A stretch of 64,000 bases of DNA, from assembly GCF_900129965.1 (NCBI RefSeq), contig NZ_FQXM01000008.1:1-64000 (forward strand), read 5' to 3'. The position numbers and the translations under genes were made by a program. Positions 1 to 8,040 of the stretch are shown here, piece by piece (position 1 is the first letter of the stretch; the number at the start of each line of letters is the position of its first letter). The stretch comes from Clostridium grantii DSM 8605. GTDB taxonomy: Bacteria > Bacillota > Clostridia > Clostridiales > Clostridiaceae. A model generated the notes under the pieces. The model had not been told where the DNA came from and ran no database searches. It saw only the letters and a list, made by a program, of their open reading frames with translations.

Positions 1-163
1 TTTTAAATCCATGTGAAGTATTTTCAAAGGGTTGTACTTTACTAAATTCTATACCCCTGTAATCAAATGCTCTCGCATATTGAATTTCCTTTGCGATATC
101 AATTCCTATAACTAAAGTTTTTTCTGTAATTGACAAAATCTTTTCATTTTGTGTATAATTCAT
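1..163 (-). CDS. IS110-family transposase, N-terminal part (cut by window start)
   Basis: Reading the minus strand from an ATG at 163 gives 54 residues that run off the window. They include the segment VIGIDIAKEIQYARAFDYRG, the typical first strand of the RuvC-like DEDD domain of IS110-family transposases (bridge-RNA-guided recombinases), with the first catalytic Asp in GIDIAKE. A GGAGGT ribosome binding site lies at 171-176, seven bases from the start. The catalytic Ser domain would be further left, outside the window, so intactness cannot be judged. The DNA upstream of the start should contain the left end of the element. Confidence 0.85.
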   Translation of the reverse strand, partial: MNYTQNEKILSITEKTLVIGIDIAKEIQYARAFDYRGIEFSKVQPFENTSHGFK

Positions 164-1035
164 ATTGAGTACCTCCACTGATAATTTTTAATTAGGGATA
201 AACGTTCGAACGTCTTATACCCCGTATTTTATCAGCAGGTGCTCTTTTTTTCAAATTTCATTTTACTTCATAACAGGAATGCTCCTAGTATAATAAAGCC
301 ATAGCAAACCTTATCCTAATTCTAAATTAATTTATATCTGAACTATGTGATGTAGTTCTTCTCTTTGATATTGTTCCAACAATTGACACAGCAATAAGTT
401 TATATTTTCATTGTAAAGATATTAACATGCCACTTTCAGTGGAAACACAAAGCATCATATTTTGTTGTATAAAACTAAGTTTTTTTATAACCAAAATAAA
501 ATCTAATGCTAGTATAATATTAGTTCTTTATAATGCATGGAAAATTTTATCATAATTAAATAATGAATATAACCTGCTAAAATCAACTATATATGTTTTA
601 ATAAAGATACAAATATATGTGTATATGCGTATATTAACCCCAAAAGTCAATAAATAAAAATGTAATGTAGGTCTTTTGATTTTGATAATGCAATATTATT
701 TATGTTTGAATATGTAGAAAAATTTTATAAGAATTTCAATTTTTGTATTTGATATATTCACTGATATCCATTACCTAGTGAATATACATTTTAAGCTTTT
801 ATAAAATAAACCTAATTTGATTCCACTTGGATTGCGATATAAATTTCAAACTAAGTTTTAATTTTAATATTTTTCTACATTTTACCATGTAATTTTATGT
901 ATTTAAATGTTTTTTTTTCATAATGTATTATATTTTACATTTTATAAAATTTCTTATGTTACATTGTATTTATTGTTTAATTAGTAGTTTTATTGCACCT
1001 AACTTTTTATTTAATAACCTCATATGTGAAAAATT
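164..1035. other. 872-base AT-rich non-coding stretch with IS110 left end
   Basis: No credible protein gene is seen. The part next to the transposase (about 164-400) should be the non-coding left end of the IS110 element. It contains a hairpin at 195-223 whose arms are GGGATAAACGTT and AACGTCTTATACCC around a CG centre. In the IS110 subgroup the bridge RNA is encoded in this position, so a structured RNA transcribed leftwards is plausible but unproven. From about 500 to 1035 the sequence is very AT-rich with no feature I can name; the outer boundary of the element is not identifiable by eye. Confidence 0.4.
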
Positions 1036-1131
1036 CTACATGTTATTCCTTTGATGAAAATGTATTAACTCATAGTCGGACAAATGATTTATATATTCCT
1101 CCCAGGCTGCATTATCTAATTTTCTAGACAT
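1036..1131 (-). pseudogene. 31-codon ORF, possible remnant of an IS66-type TnpA accessory gene
   Basis: ATG at 1131 preceded by GGGAGGAT, followed by 31 codons and TAG at 1036. The peptide starts MSRKLDNAAWEEYINHLSDY, which resembles the N-terminus of small transposon accessory proteins (the W..I..L..S pattern of IS66 TnpA-like proteins). It stops where such proteins normally continue, so it is most likely a truncated relic. The good ribosome binding site leaves open a real micro-protein. The assignment rests on a short weak match. Confidence 0.3.
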
Positions 1132-1312
1132 AGTTTATCCTCCCATCAATAATTTTATGAAATGATTTTATCAATGAGAGGACATTATGTCTAGGTACTT
1201 AATTTTTGACGCTCACTTATATTTCCCATAAAAAAACCAATCATTATAGTATTTTATCCCAATTGGTGTTAATGCATTTTAAATAAAGTGCGGACAAAAC
1301 GGACAAATGACG

Positions 1313-1346
1313 AAAAAAAGCCTCTTGGATAATCTATCCAAGAGGC
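1313..1346 (-). terminator. Rho-independent terminator downstream of tRNA-Leu
   Basis: Perfect 12-bp hairpin: arms 1320-1331 and 1335-1346 around a 3-base loop. On the minus strand it is followed by seven T residues (A tract 1313-1319). It lies 20 bases past the CCA end of the tRNA gene. Confidence 0.9.
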
Positions 1347-1366
1347 TCTTGCGTCAGTTATATCAA

Positions 1367-1453
1367 TGGTGCCGAAGGTGGGAATCGAACCCACACGGTA
1401 TTACTACCACAGGATTTTGAATCCTGCGCGTCTGCCAGTTCCACCACTCCGGC
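1367..1453 (-). tRNA. tRNA-Leu (anticodon CAA)
   Basis: The minus strand folds into a class II tRNA of 87 bases with an encoded CCA end. The acceptor arm is GCCGGAG paired with CTTCGGC, then A and CCA. The anticodon stem is CAGGA/TCCTG with loop TTCAAAA, giving anticodon CAA (reads UUG). The T arm is GTGGG-TTCGATT-CCCAC and there is a long variable arm, as expected for leucine. Confidence 0.95.
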
Positions 1454-1734
1454 GCGTTTATTTATCTTACCGACGAAGATTATAATATCATGATTACAGA
1501 TTTAAGTCAAGCTTATTTCAAAATATTTTTGATTTTTTATTTCAAAACATTTTTATTTTTTTTTCACAATATCTATTGAACATGTAATATTATGAGAATT
1601 AGGAGAATTTTTTTCATAATTCTTTCATTATCATGATATAATTAGTAAAATAAGTTACAATGATATTTATTGTTTTTTACGCTAAAAAGCTAAAACGTAA
1701 GCAAATTAAAAATTATAAAAAGGATGGTGCTACA

Positions 1735-2082
1735 ATGATTAAACTTTCAAAGGAAATGCATGTTGATGAAAAAAGTAATTTTAGAGATGGGGAGGGGCTT
1801 ATTTCTTTAACTAGAGTTCTGGAATCTGCACAGTTAAATGATAAATGTGATGTTTATTCTAAAGTTACGCTTCCTGTAGGCTCAAGCATTGGCTATCATG
1901 TTCACACTGGCAATACAGAAACTTATTATATACTAAAAGGAACTGCACTTGCCAATGACAATGGTATAGAAAGTGTTCTTGAAGCAGGAGATATGATTTT
2001 TACTCCTGATGGCAGTGGTCATGCTATTAAAAACATTGGCAATGTAGATTTAGAGTTTATGGCGCTTGTAATTAGAAGTTAA
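1735..2082 (+). CDS. Small cupin-domain protein
   Basis: A 115-residue single-domain cupin. The first cupin motif is visible as GYHVHTGNTETYYILKG (two His and one Glu metal ligands), and the second as AGDMIFTPDGSGHAIKNIG with the third His. Such proteins are small metal-binding beta-barrels whose substrates cannot be predicted; many act in sugar or oxidised-metabolite chemistry. The ATG at 1735 was chosen because AAAGGATGGT lies just upstream and the cupin fold starts soon after; an in-frame ATG at 1660 has no ribosome binding site. It stands alone and is convergent with msrA, sharing a bidirectional terminator. Confidence 0.8.
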   Translation: MIKLSKEMHVDEKSNFRDGEGLISLTRVLESAQLNDKCDVYSKVTLPVGSSIGYHVHTGNTETYYILKGTALANDNGIESVLEAGDMIFTPDGSGHAIKNIGNVDLEFMALVIRS

Positions 2083-2102
2083 ACTTTTTTTCATTTAAAA
2101 AC

Positions 2103-2147
2103 AAAAGTATCTAATTCTTTATTATAAAGAATTAGATACTTTTTTAA
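2103..2147. terminator. Bidirectional terminator between cupin gene and msrA
   Basis: An 18-bp perfect stem (2103-2120 with 2126-2143) around ATTAT, with A residues on one side and T residues on the other, so it can serve both converging genes. Confidence 0.9.
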
Positions 2148-2153
2148 TAAATT

Positions 2154-2642
2154 TTAATGTTTTTTAAGTAATTCTCTTGGTATATGACAATACCCATTAG
2201 GATTTTTTTCTAAATACTTTTGATGATATATTTCTGCATCAAAAAAGTTTTGTAAAGATTCTATTTCTGTAACTATAGGTCTATCATACTTTAATTGTTC
2301 TTTATCCCTTGATGAAAGTATAATAGATAAATCGTCATCTGAATAATAATAAATGCCTGTTCTATATTGAGTACCTTCATCTGGTCCTTGTCTATCCTTT
2401 ACTGTAGGATCTACTATAATCCAATAAGCTTCTAATAATTTCTCTAAACTTATTATTTTAGAATCATATTTAATATAACAAGCTTCTGCATACCCTGTTT
2501 CTTGTTCACACACCATTTCATAAGTAGGATTTTCAAAATTTCCATTTGCATATCCAACCTTAGTTTGTGCTACTCCATCTAATGTTTCAAAATAAGCCTC
2601 TACTCCCCAAAAACAGCCACCTGCTAACACAATTTCTCTCAT
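2154..2642 (-). CDS. msrA: Peptide methionine sulfoxide reductase A
   Basis: A 162-residue protein that reduces methionine-S-sulfoxide in proteins. The catalytic signature AGGCFWGVEAYF is near the N-terminus, with the nucleophilic Cys followed by FWG. RQGPDEGTQYRTGIYYY and the C-terminal NPNGYCHI are also typical. The Cys in GYCHI may act as the resolving residue. The start at 2642 was chosen because AAGG lies eight bases upstream; a longer frame to 2699 adds a non-conserved Lys-rich head. There is no fused MsrB domain. Role: oxidative damage repair, fitting the flavodiiron protein nearby. Confidence 0.93.
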   Translation of the reverse strand: MREIVLAGGCFWGVEAYFETLDGVAQTKVGYANGNFENPTYEMVCEQETGYAEACYIKYDSKIISLEKLLEAYWIIVDPTVKDRQGPDEGTQYRTGIYYYSDDDLSIILSSRDKEQLKYDRPIVTEIESLQNFFDAEIYHQKYLEKNPNGYCHIPRELLKKH

Positions 2643-2835
2643 TTTTCCCATCCTTCTCCATTTTATTTGATGTATTTTTAAAACCATAAATTTAATCATT
2701 TAATATTAACATTTTAGAAACATTTCTAACACAATAATGTCACATAAGTATATTAATATATAGATAAATAGTTAATAACTATTCCCCCTAAAATTTAATT
2801 TATATTTAAACCAGCTCTTAATCAGAAGTGCTGGT

Positions 2836-4332
2836 TTATTGTTTTGCTCTAATAACTCCTACTGCTTTTCCTATCAAATAAAAGCCTTCTTCCTTTACAA
2901 TTATAGGTTTGTAATTTTGATTTTCAGGCATCAACATTACTTTTCCATTTTTATTATAAAGTCTTTTAAGAGTAGCATTTCCTTCAATGTTTACTGCCAC
3001 TATATCATTATGTGTAGCAGATGATATTGTTTGAATCACCACCATATCACGGTCTTGAATATTAGCATTAATCATACTATCTCCTTTTACTTTTAGTATG
3101 AAACAATCTTGCATTCCTTTTGTCCAGTATTTAGGCAAAGAAAAGGAGTCCTGTTGTTCTGGTTCCATATATATAGGATCACCTGCCGCAATATTATTAA
3201 AAACAGGAATTTGATTTAATTCTTCTTTTCCATACTCTATTTCTTCTTCATCCTCAACTATTAATTCTTCAAAATTACTGCTATCTTTTAAAATATTAAA
3301 TTCTTTTAAATGTTTGAGATCAAAATATTTAAACCTCTCCAAACTTTCATTGGGAGTAAAAGAGTGTTTTAAAGTATATTTTTTCGATACTCCAGGTAAC
3401 TCTTCAGTATAAATACGTTTATTTCTTACAATTTTAGAAAATTGATTTTCTTTTTCTTTATTGTTAATATTAATAGAAAAGGTCATTGTTGAATGATCTT
3501 CATCATAATAAAGATTTTCAATTAATTCAATTTCAGAAGATGAAAATTTTTCTGTATCATCTACTATTATGTGGACATATTTACTTAAAAATTCACTTTT
3601 TTTATTGCTATTCTTTGAAGATAAAGTATTGTTAATATATTTAAGCATATCTTCGTAGTCAATATATCCTTGTTTTTCTAATTCTCTATTGTAATAATTA
3701 TAAAGAGCTATTACAGCTTCTCTACTACTACTATTTTTTTTAAGGGTTGGCTTTGAATTACCTTTATGTTTCCATCCTTTTCTTGGAGAATCCAAATATT
3801 CTTTTACGTTTACCCATGAACTACTTTTTATCCATCTAATTTCGTTAGAAAAAAATTCCCAATTTTCTTTTTTTAATATTTTATTTCTTTTAAAATCTTT
3901 TTTTACTTCTTCGATGGCATTTACCATAATTTTCTCAATTTCTTTTCTTTCAATAAGTAGTTCTAGTTTATTATTTTCAACTAAATAATCAAAAAATAAT
4001 TCAGAAATCACTTTTTCAAAAGTTACAAACTCAATGTTTTCTTCATTTGATAAAAAACCACTCAAAAGTGTATTGAATAATTCATCATTAGACCTACTTA
4101 TTTTTTTATAACTTCTAACAAAATTTTCTTTATCCATTTGGTTAAACAATATGACCAAAATTTTATCTTTCGGATTTAATATATAATTATTTTTTAAAAA
4201 TAATATTCTATAACTTAATGAAGTACTTTTACCACTAAATTTTTTGCCTTTAAGTATTTCAGTTGTTTTCCCACTTGGCTTACTTAAAATAAAGGACTTT
4301 TGTGATTTACTAGTTTCATAGTATTTATCCAT
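2836..4332 (-). CDS. Truncated UvrD-like ATPase fused to a LexA-type S24 self-cleaving domain
   Basis: 498 residues in two halves. Residues about 20-280 resemble the first RecA-like domain of superfamily 1 helicases: a P-loop-like GKKFSGKST at 29-37, a segment like the YEDML of UvrD at 226-230, and a Walker B-like IIVDDTEKF at 255-263. The second helicase domain (motifs IV-VI) is absent. Residues about 375-498 are a LexA/UmuD-type S24 domain: Ala-Gly cleavage site at 383-384 (IAAGDP), catalytic Ser 419 in GDSM and Lys 456 in ATLKRL. No helix-turn-helix is seen, so it is not a plain LexA. It probably self-cleaves when RecA filaments form, releasing the ATPase-like part. No LexA box was found upstream. 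The target and role are unknown. Confidence 0.75.
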   Translation of the reverse strand: MDKYYETSKSQKSFILSKPSGKTTEILKGKKFSGKSTSLSYRILFLKNNYILNPKDKILVILFNQMDKENFVRSYKKISRSNDELFNTLLSGFLSNEENIEFVTFEKVISELFFDYLVENNKLELLIERKEIEKIMVNAIEEVKKDFKRNKILKKENWEFFSNEIRWIKSSSWVNVKEYLDSPRKGWKHKGNSKPTLKKNSSSREAVIALYNYYNRELEKQGYIDYEDMLKYINNTLSSKNSNKKSEFLSKYVHIIVDDTEKFSSSEIELIENLYYDEDHSTMTFSININNKEKENQFSKIVRNKRIYTEELPGVSKKYTLKHSFTPNESLERFKYFDLKHLKEFNILKDSSNFEELIVEDEEEIEYGKEELNQIPVFNNIAAGDPIYMEPEQQDSFSLPKYWTKGMQDCFILKVKGDSMINANIQDRDMVVIQTISSATHNDIVAVNIEGNATLKRLYNKNGKVMLMPENQNYKPIIVKEEGFYLIGKAVGVIRAKQ

Positions 4333-4403
4333 TTAATCACCCCTCATCCTTCCACTAAAACTTTTTTTATTTCTACATAATTTATATTAATTATTCTAAC
4401 ATA

Positions 4404-4430
4404 AAAACTGCCTCTAAGGGCAGTTTTTTT
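4404..4430 (-). terminator. Terminator downstream of degV
   Basis: Hairpin AAACTGCC (4405-4412) with GGCAGTTT (4419-4426) and flanking T residues on the minus strand. It separates degV from the ATPase-S24 fusion gene. Confidence 0.85.
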
Positions 4431-4431
4431 A

Positions 4432-5292
4432 TTATCTCAACTTTTGTTTTGTAAAATATGCGATACCTAGAGCACCAGGTCCTACATGTACGCCTATTAC
4501 TGGTCCTATTGGACCTATTTGAATATCTTTTCCTGTTAGATTTTTCAATTTATCTGCTAAGATTTTTGCTTCTTCTTCACAGTTTATATGATGAACAATT
4601 GCCTCTCCTAAACCGTATTGTTCTATATCTTTCAAGAATATATCTATAATGGTACTTATAGCTTTTTTTGTTGTTCTAACTTTATTCGCAACTATTACTT
4701 CACCTTTGTCCACTGTTAGAATAGGTATAATCTTAAGCACGTTTCCCACTAAAGCACCTGCTTTTCCAATTCTTCCACCCTTTTGTAAATACTTTAAAGA
4801 AGCTGGAGAAAATACAAATTTTGCTCGCTCAATTATATTTCTTGTATATTCTATAACTTCTTTAAATGTTTTACCACTTGCAGCTGCTTTTGCTGCTTCT
4901 ATAACAGCAAATCCAAGTTCCATTGAATTAGAGTTGGATTCTAATAACTCAATTTCTGCGTGAGGAAACTCCTCTAAAACCATATTTTTAACTAAATGAG
5001 CTGTTTGAAATGTTCCACTCATTTTAGAAGTAATAAATATTCCTATTACTTTATGTCCCTGTTTAATTTTATCGGCAAAAGCATCAAAAAGTTCTTGAGT
5101 TGATGGCTGTGAAGATGTTGGTATATAATCTTCTTTTTCTATTCTTTTATAAAATTCCTTATTAGTAATATCTTCTTCCCTAATGCTTTCATTAGGAAAA
5201 ATAATATTAAGAGAAGCTATTGTAATGTCATATTTTTTTCTTACATCTTTCTGGATGTATGATGTACTGTCCGTTATAATTTTTATACCCAT
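4432..5292 (-). CDS. DegV-family fatty-acid-binding protein
   Basis: 286 residues with the DegV features: N-terminal IITDSTSYI, the TSQPS motif near residue 60 and the C-terminal HVGPGALGIAYF. In Firmicutes, DegV/FakB proteins hold a fatty acid and present it to the FakA kinase so that exogenous fatty acids enter phospholipid synthesis. No fakA gene is in this window, so this is one of the usual scattered FakB-like copies. The start is set by GGGAGGCATT just before ATG at 5292. The specific lipid bound cannot be told. Confidence 0.88.
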   Translation of the reverse strand: MGIKIITDSTSYIQKDVRKKYDITIASLNIIFPNESIREEDITNKEFYKRIEKEDYIPTSSQPSTQELFDAFADKIKQGHKVIGIFITSKMSGTFQTAHLVKNMVLEEFPHAEIELLESNSNSMELGFAVIEAAKAAASGKTFKEVIEYTRNIIERAKFVFSPASLKYLQKGGRIGKAGALVGNVLKIIPILTVDKGEVIVANKVRTTKKAISTIIDIFLKDIEQYGLGEAIVHHINCEEEAKILADKLKNLTGKDIQIGPIGPVIGVHVGPGALGIAYFTKQKLR

Positions 5293-5360
5293 AATGCCTC
5301 CCTGAATAAATAATAAGTTTATTATAAATTATTGAATGCGACACTTTTCATGTCGCATTC

Positions 5361-5465
5361 TATAGGGAACCCATTGTGAAACTTAATTTATACTTGTTTC
5401 AAAAGCTCCGGCTTTTGGGAGTTTTGAGGCATGTATAAATTAATAGTTGAACTGGGATACCTATA
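5361..5465. repeat. Palindromic dispersed repeat, copy A (105 bp)
   Basis: An imperfect full-length palindrome. The outer arms run from TATAGGGAACCCATTGTG through AATTTATAC on the left to GTATAAATTAATAG and GAACTGGGATACCTATA on the right. An inner hairpin is CAAAAGCTCC/GGGAGTTTTG. It is almost identical to copy C at 17828-17932, which shows it is a mobile or amplified repeat and not a local terminator. It lies between degV and the flavodiiron gene. Confidence 0.85.
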
Positions 5466-5564
5466 TAGACATACCCTACGTAAACTTAATCTATTCATGT
5501 CAAAAATCTCAGGTATTTGTGAATTTTGGACTTGAATAAATTTATAGTTGAAGTGGTATGTCTA
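5466..5564. repeat. Palindromic dispersed repeat, diverged copy B (99 bp)
   Basis: Abuts copy A directly. It has ends TAGACATACC and GGTATGTCTA as perfect inverted repeats and keeps the family's internal layout (AAACTTAAT on the left, AAATTTATAGTTGAA on the right) with a different inner hairpin. A tandem pair of one close and one diverged copy suggests insertion next to, or into, an older copy. Confidence 0.7.
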
Positions 5565-5586
5565 TAAGCTTAATTTGTAAATCAAC

Positions 5587-6774
5587 TTATTTTGGATTAT
5601 TTTTTACTTTTTCAGCCATTTCTCTTCCTAAAACACACAACTTTTCAAATTCTTCATATTTAGGGGTATAAGTAGCTTCAACCGCTTCTCCAACTCTTTC
5701 CCATTTAACTTTGTCTGCAAATTTTTCTAAAGTATTTACTCCTCCACCACTCCAAGATTTATTTCCGAAAATAGATAAATATCTATTTTTTAATCCTGAA
5801 TGCTCTATCTTATTAATTACAGTTTCCATTGCTGGAAAAATTGTAGTATTGTAAGCACAAGATCCTAAAATAACTCCTTTGTATTTCCATATATCACTAA
5901 TAATATGAGAAACATGTGTTTTTGAAGCATCATAAACTCTTATATTTTTAATGCCTGATTCAGCAATAATTCTAGCTATATACTCTGCCATTTTAGCAGT
6001 GTTTCCATACATAGAACCATAAACTATTACCACACCTTCTTCTGCCTCATATCTACTCCATCTGTCATAAAAATCTAGTATAGTTCCAGGCTTATCTCTC
6101 CATACTGCACCATGAGTAGGCGCAATCACTCCTATATCTAGTCCGCTTAATTTCTTCAAAGCACGTTGTACCATTGGACTATATGTAGAAACAATATTAG
6201 AATAATACCTTCTAATCTCATCCTCATAAAAATCTAAGTTAACTTCATCATCAAAAATAGTTCCATCCAAAGCACCAAAGCCTCCAAAGGCATCCATTGA
6301 AAACAAAATTTTATCTGTGGCATCATATGTAACCATAGTTTCAGGCCAATGCACCATAGGAACCATATAAAAACTTAATTTATGGTTTCCTAAATCTAAC
6401 ACGTCTCCTTCTTCTATGACATAATAGTTATCTACTATATCATAAAAACCTTTAATAAAACCAAAAGTTTTTTTGTTTCCAACAATTTTAACATCTGGCC
6501 ACTCAGCTATAACTGAGGCCATAGAGCTTGAATGGTCTGGCTCCATATGGTTTACAATCAAGTAATCAACTTTTTTTTCTCCAATTATTGCTTTAATATT
6601 GTCAATAAATTCACTAGTTTTATTAAATTTAACTGTATCAAGAATTGCAACCTTTTCATCATTTATTATGTAAGAATTATAAGAAACACCTTTTTCAAGA
6701 GGCCAATAATTTTCAAATAAATGTGTCTCTCTATCATTAACTCCTATCCAGAATACATCCTTGTTAATGCTCAT
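5587..6774 (-). CDS. fprA: Flavodiiron protein (oxygen/nitric oxide reductase, FprA type)
   Basis: A 395-residue two-domain protein. The N-terminal metallo-beta-lactamase-like part carries the di-iron ligands in HMEPDHSS and around VHWPETM, plus DAFGGFGALDG. The C-terminal flavodoxin part starts near VIVYGSMYGNTAKMAEYIA and binds FMN. The enzyme reduces O2 to water (or NO to N2O) with electrons from rubredoxin or another carrier, protecting anaerobes. ATG at 6774 (MSINKDVFW) matches where family members begin. An in-frame GTG at 6795 and a TTG at 6786 lie closer to the AAAGGAC motif, so the start is uncertain by a few residues. Confidence 0.92.
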   Translation of the reverse strand: MSINKDVFWIGVNDRETHLFENYWPLEKGVSYNSYIINDEKVAILDTVKFNKTSEFIDNIKAIIGEKKVDYLIVNHMEPDHSSSMASVIAEWPDVKIVGNKKTFGFIKGFYDIVDNYYVIEEGDVLDLGNHKLSFYMVPMVHWPETMVTYDATDKILFSMDAFGGFGALDGTIFDDEVNLDFYEDEIRRYYSNIVSTYSPMVQRALKKLSGLDIGVIAPTHGAVWRDKPGTILDFYDRWSRYEAEEGVVIVYGSMYGNTAKMAEYIARIIAESGIKNIRVYDASKTHVSHIISDIWKYKGVILGSCAYNTTIFPAMETVINKIEHSGLKNRYLSIFGNKSWSGGGVNTLEKFADKVKWERVGEAVEATYTPKYEEFEKLCVLGREMAEKVKNNPK

Positions 6775-6939
6775 ATTACATCTCAAACTAAACACGTCCT
6801 TTTTAAATATTATTATTATTTAAAACTTATTATAAATAAACATAAAATAATTTTAACACAAATCTATACTTATTTTAATATTAAATGAAATTTTTTTCAA
6901 AAGTTTAGAAATATTTTGACAAATGAGTGTTGATATAAA

Positions 6940-7866
6940 TCATTGATTCTTGTTTTTTTCTAAGTATTCTCTTAAAATACCCTCTCTAATACCAGAATTG
7001 CTTACTATAATTGAATGAATATTAGTAAGTCTTAAGAAAGATAAAAGTATAGCTGCACCGCCTTTAACCACTTCTAAATTACGATCACTTACACCTTTTA
7101 ATTCTTTAATGTCTTTTACACTTTTGTTTTTAATAAGATCATGAATTTCTTCCACATCTTCTCTACTGAAGTGAAAATTTTCATCCGTCAAAATACAAGA
7201 GAACAAATTGTGATTTATAAGTTTAGCCAGATTTTTCATAGTTCCACCTGAACCGATTACCGGAATATCGTTTTTGTTTATAAGCCATTTAATCTTACTA
7301 AAATATTCTTTAATCAAAAAAACTTCTAGTTCATCCTCTAATTCATCTGAAATTAAATCCTTAAGTTGAAATCTTTTGGTCATAGTTCTAGCTCCAATAG
7401 GAATACTAATAACATCAATTATACTATTTTCTTTAAAATAAATTATCTCTGTGCTTCCTCCACCAATATCAATCAAAATACCTTCGTTTATATCAAGCTC
7501 TTCCTTTACTCCTTTGAAAACATAATGAGCTTCTTGTTCTCCTGTTATAATATTAACATCAATATCACAAAGTTTTTTTACTTCGCTCAAAACTTGTTCC
7601 TTATTTTTTGCTTTTCTTATTGATTCTGTGGCCACCGCTACAATTTTCTTTACATCTTCATCTCTACAAAGATTGACGAATTTGTCAATGGTTTCTAAAG
7701 TTGCATTCATATTTTCTTCGTTTATGCTACCATTTTCGAAGTTTCCCTCTAAGCTTCTAGAACTTCTATACCTAATTTTGTTTATAATCTTTCCATCTTC
7801 CATTAAAGAAAAAATGTCTAGCTTTATAGAATTTGACCCAATATCTATAACCCCAACTTTATCCAT
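6940..7866 (-). CDS. Ppx/GppA-family phosphatase, short form 1
   Basis: 308 residues: only the two actin-like ATPase lobes, with no C-terminal HD domain. Catalytic signatures are intact: VIDIGSNSIKLDIF (first phosphate loop), ATESIRKAKN, TGEQEAHYVF (catalytic Glu) and IDIGGGSTEIIYF (second loop). It should cleave terminal phosphate from polyphosphate or pppGpp; which one cannot be decided. It is one of four family members within 5.4 kb that lead up to ppk. It closely resembles the 309-residue protein at 9617-10546, as expected for a duplication. Confidence 0.88.
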   Translation of the reverse strand: MDKVGVIDIGSNSIKLDIFSLMEDGKIINKIRYRSSRSLEGNFENGSINEENMNATLETIDKFVNLCRDEDVKKIVAVATESIRKAKNKEQVLSEVKKLCDIDVNIITGEQEAHYVFKGVKEELDINEGILIDIGGGSTEIIYFKENSIIDVISIPIGARTMTKRFQLKDLISDELEDELEVFLIKEYFSKIKWLINKNDIPVIGSGGTMKNLAKLINHNLFSCILTDENFHFSREDVEEIHDLIKNKSVKDIKELKGVSDRNLEVVKGGAAILLSFLRLTNIHSIIVSNSGIREGILREYLEKNKNQ

Positions 7867-7993
7867 TATTACCTCCGTGTAGTTTGATTATATTATATAC
7901 ATGAACAGTAAACTTAATATTTAGTTTATATTGATTTCCTTTAATTATATTTGAAAACAGAATACTCTGTAAATATCTTTTTAATTGAAAAAC

Positions 7994-8024
7994 AAAAAAG
8001 ATTCGCTTTTGCAGAATCTTTTTT
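7994..8024 (-). terminator. Terminator downstream of the HD-containing Ppx gene
   Basis: Hairpin AAAAAAGATTC (7994-8004) with GAATCTTTTTT (8014-8024), immediately past the stop codon at 8041 on the minus strand. Confidence 0.8.
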
Positions 8025-8040
8025 ATATAATCACCAAAAA

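Noticed and set aside
195..223. LexA/SOS box at the ACGTTCGAACGT palindrome
   Set aside because: It is embedded in a longer RNA-type hairpin before an IS110 transposase and does not have the GAAC-N4-GTTC spacing expected for a Gram-positive LexA site.
1132..1312. Further transposase genes between the 31-codon ORF and the tRNA
   Set aside because: Short repeats of GGACAAA occur but no frame with a binding site and family motif was found.
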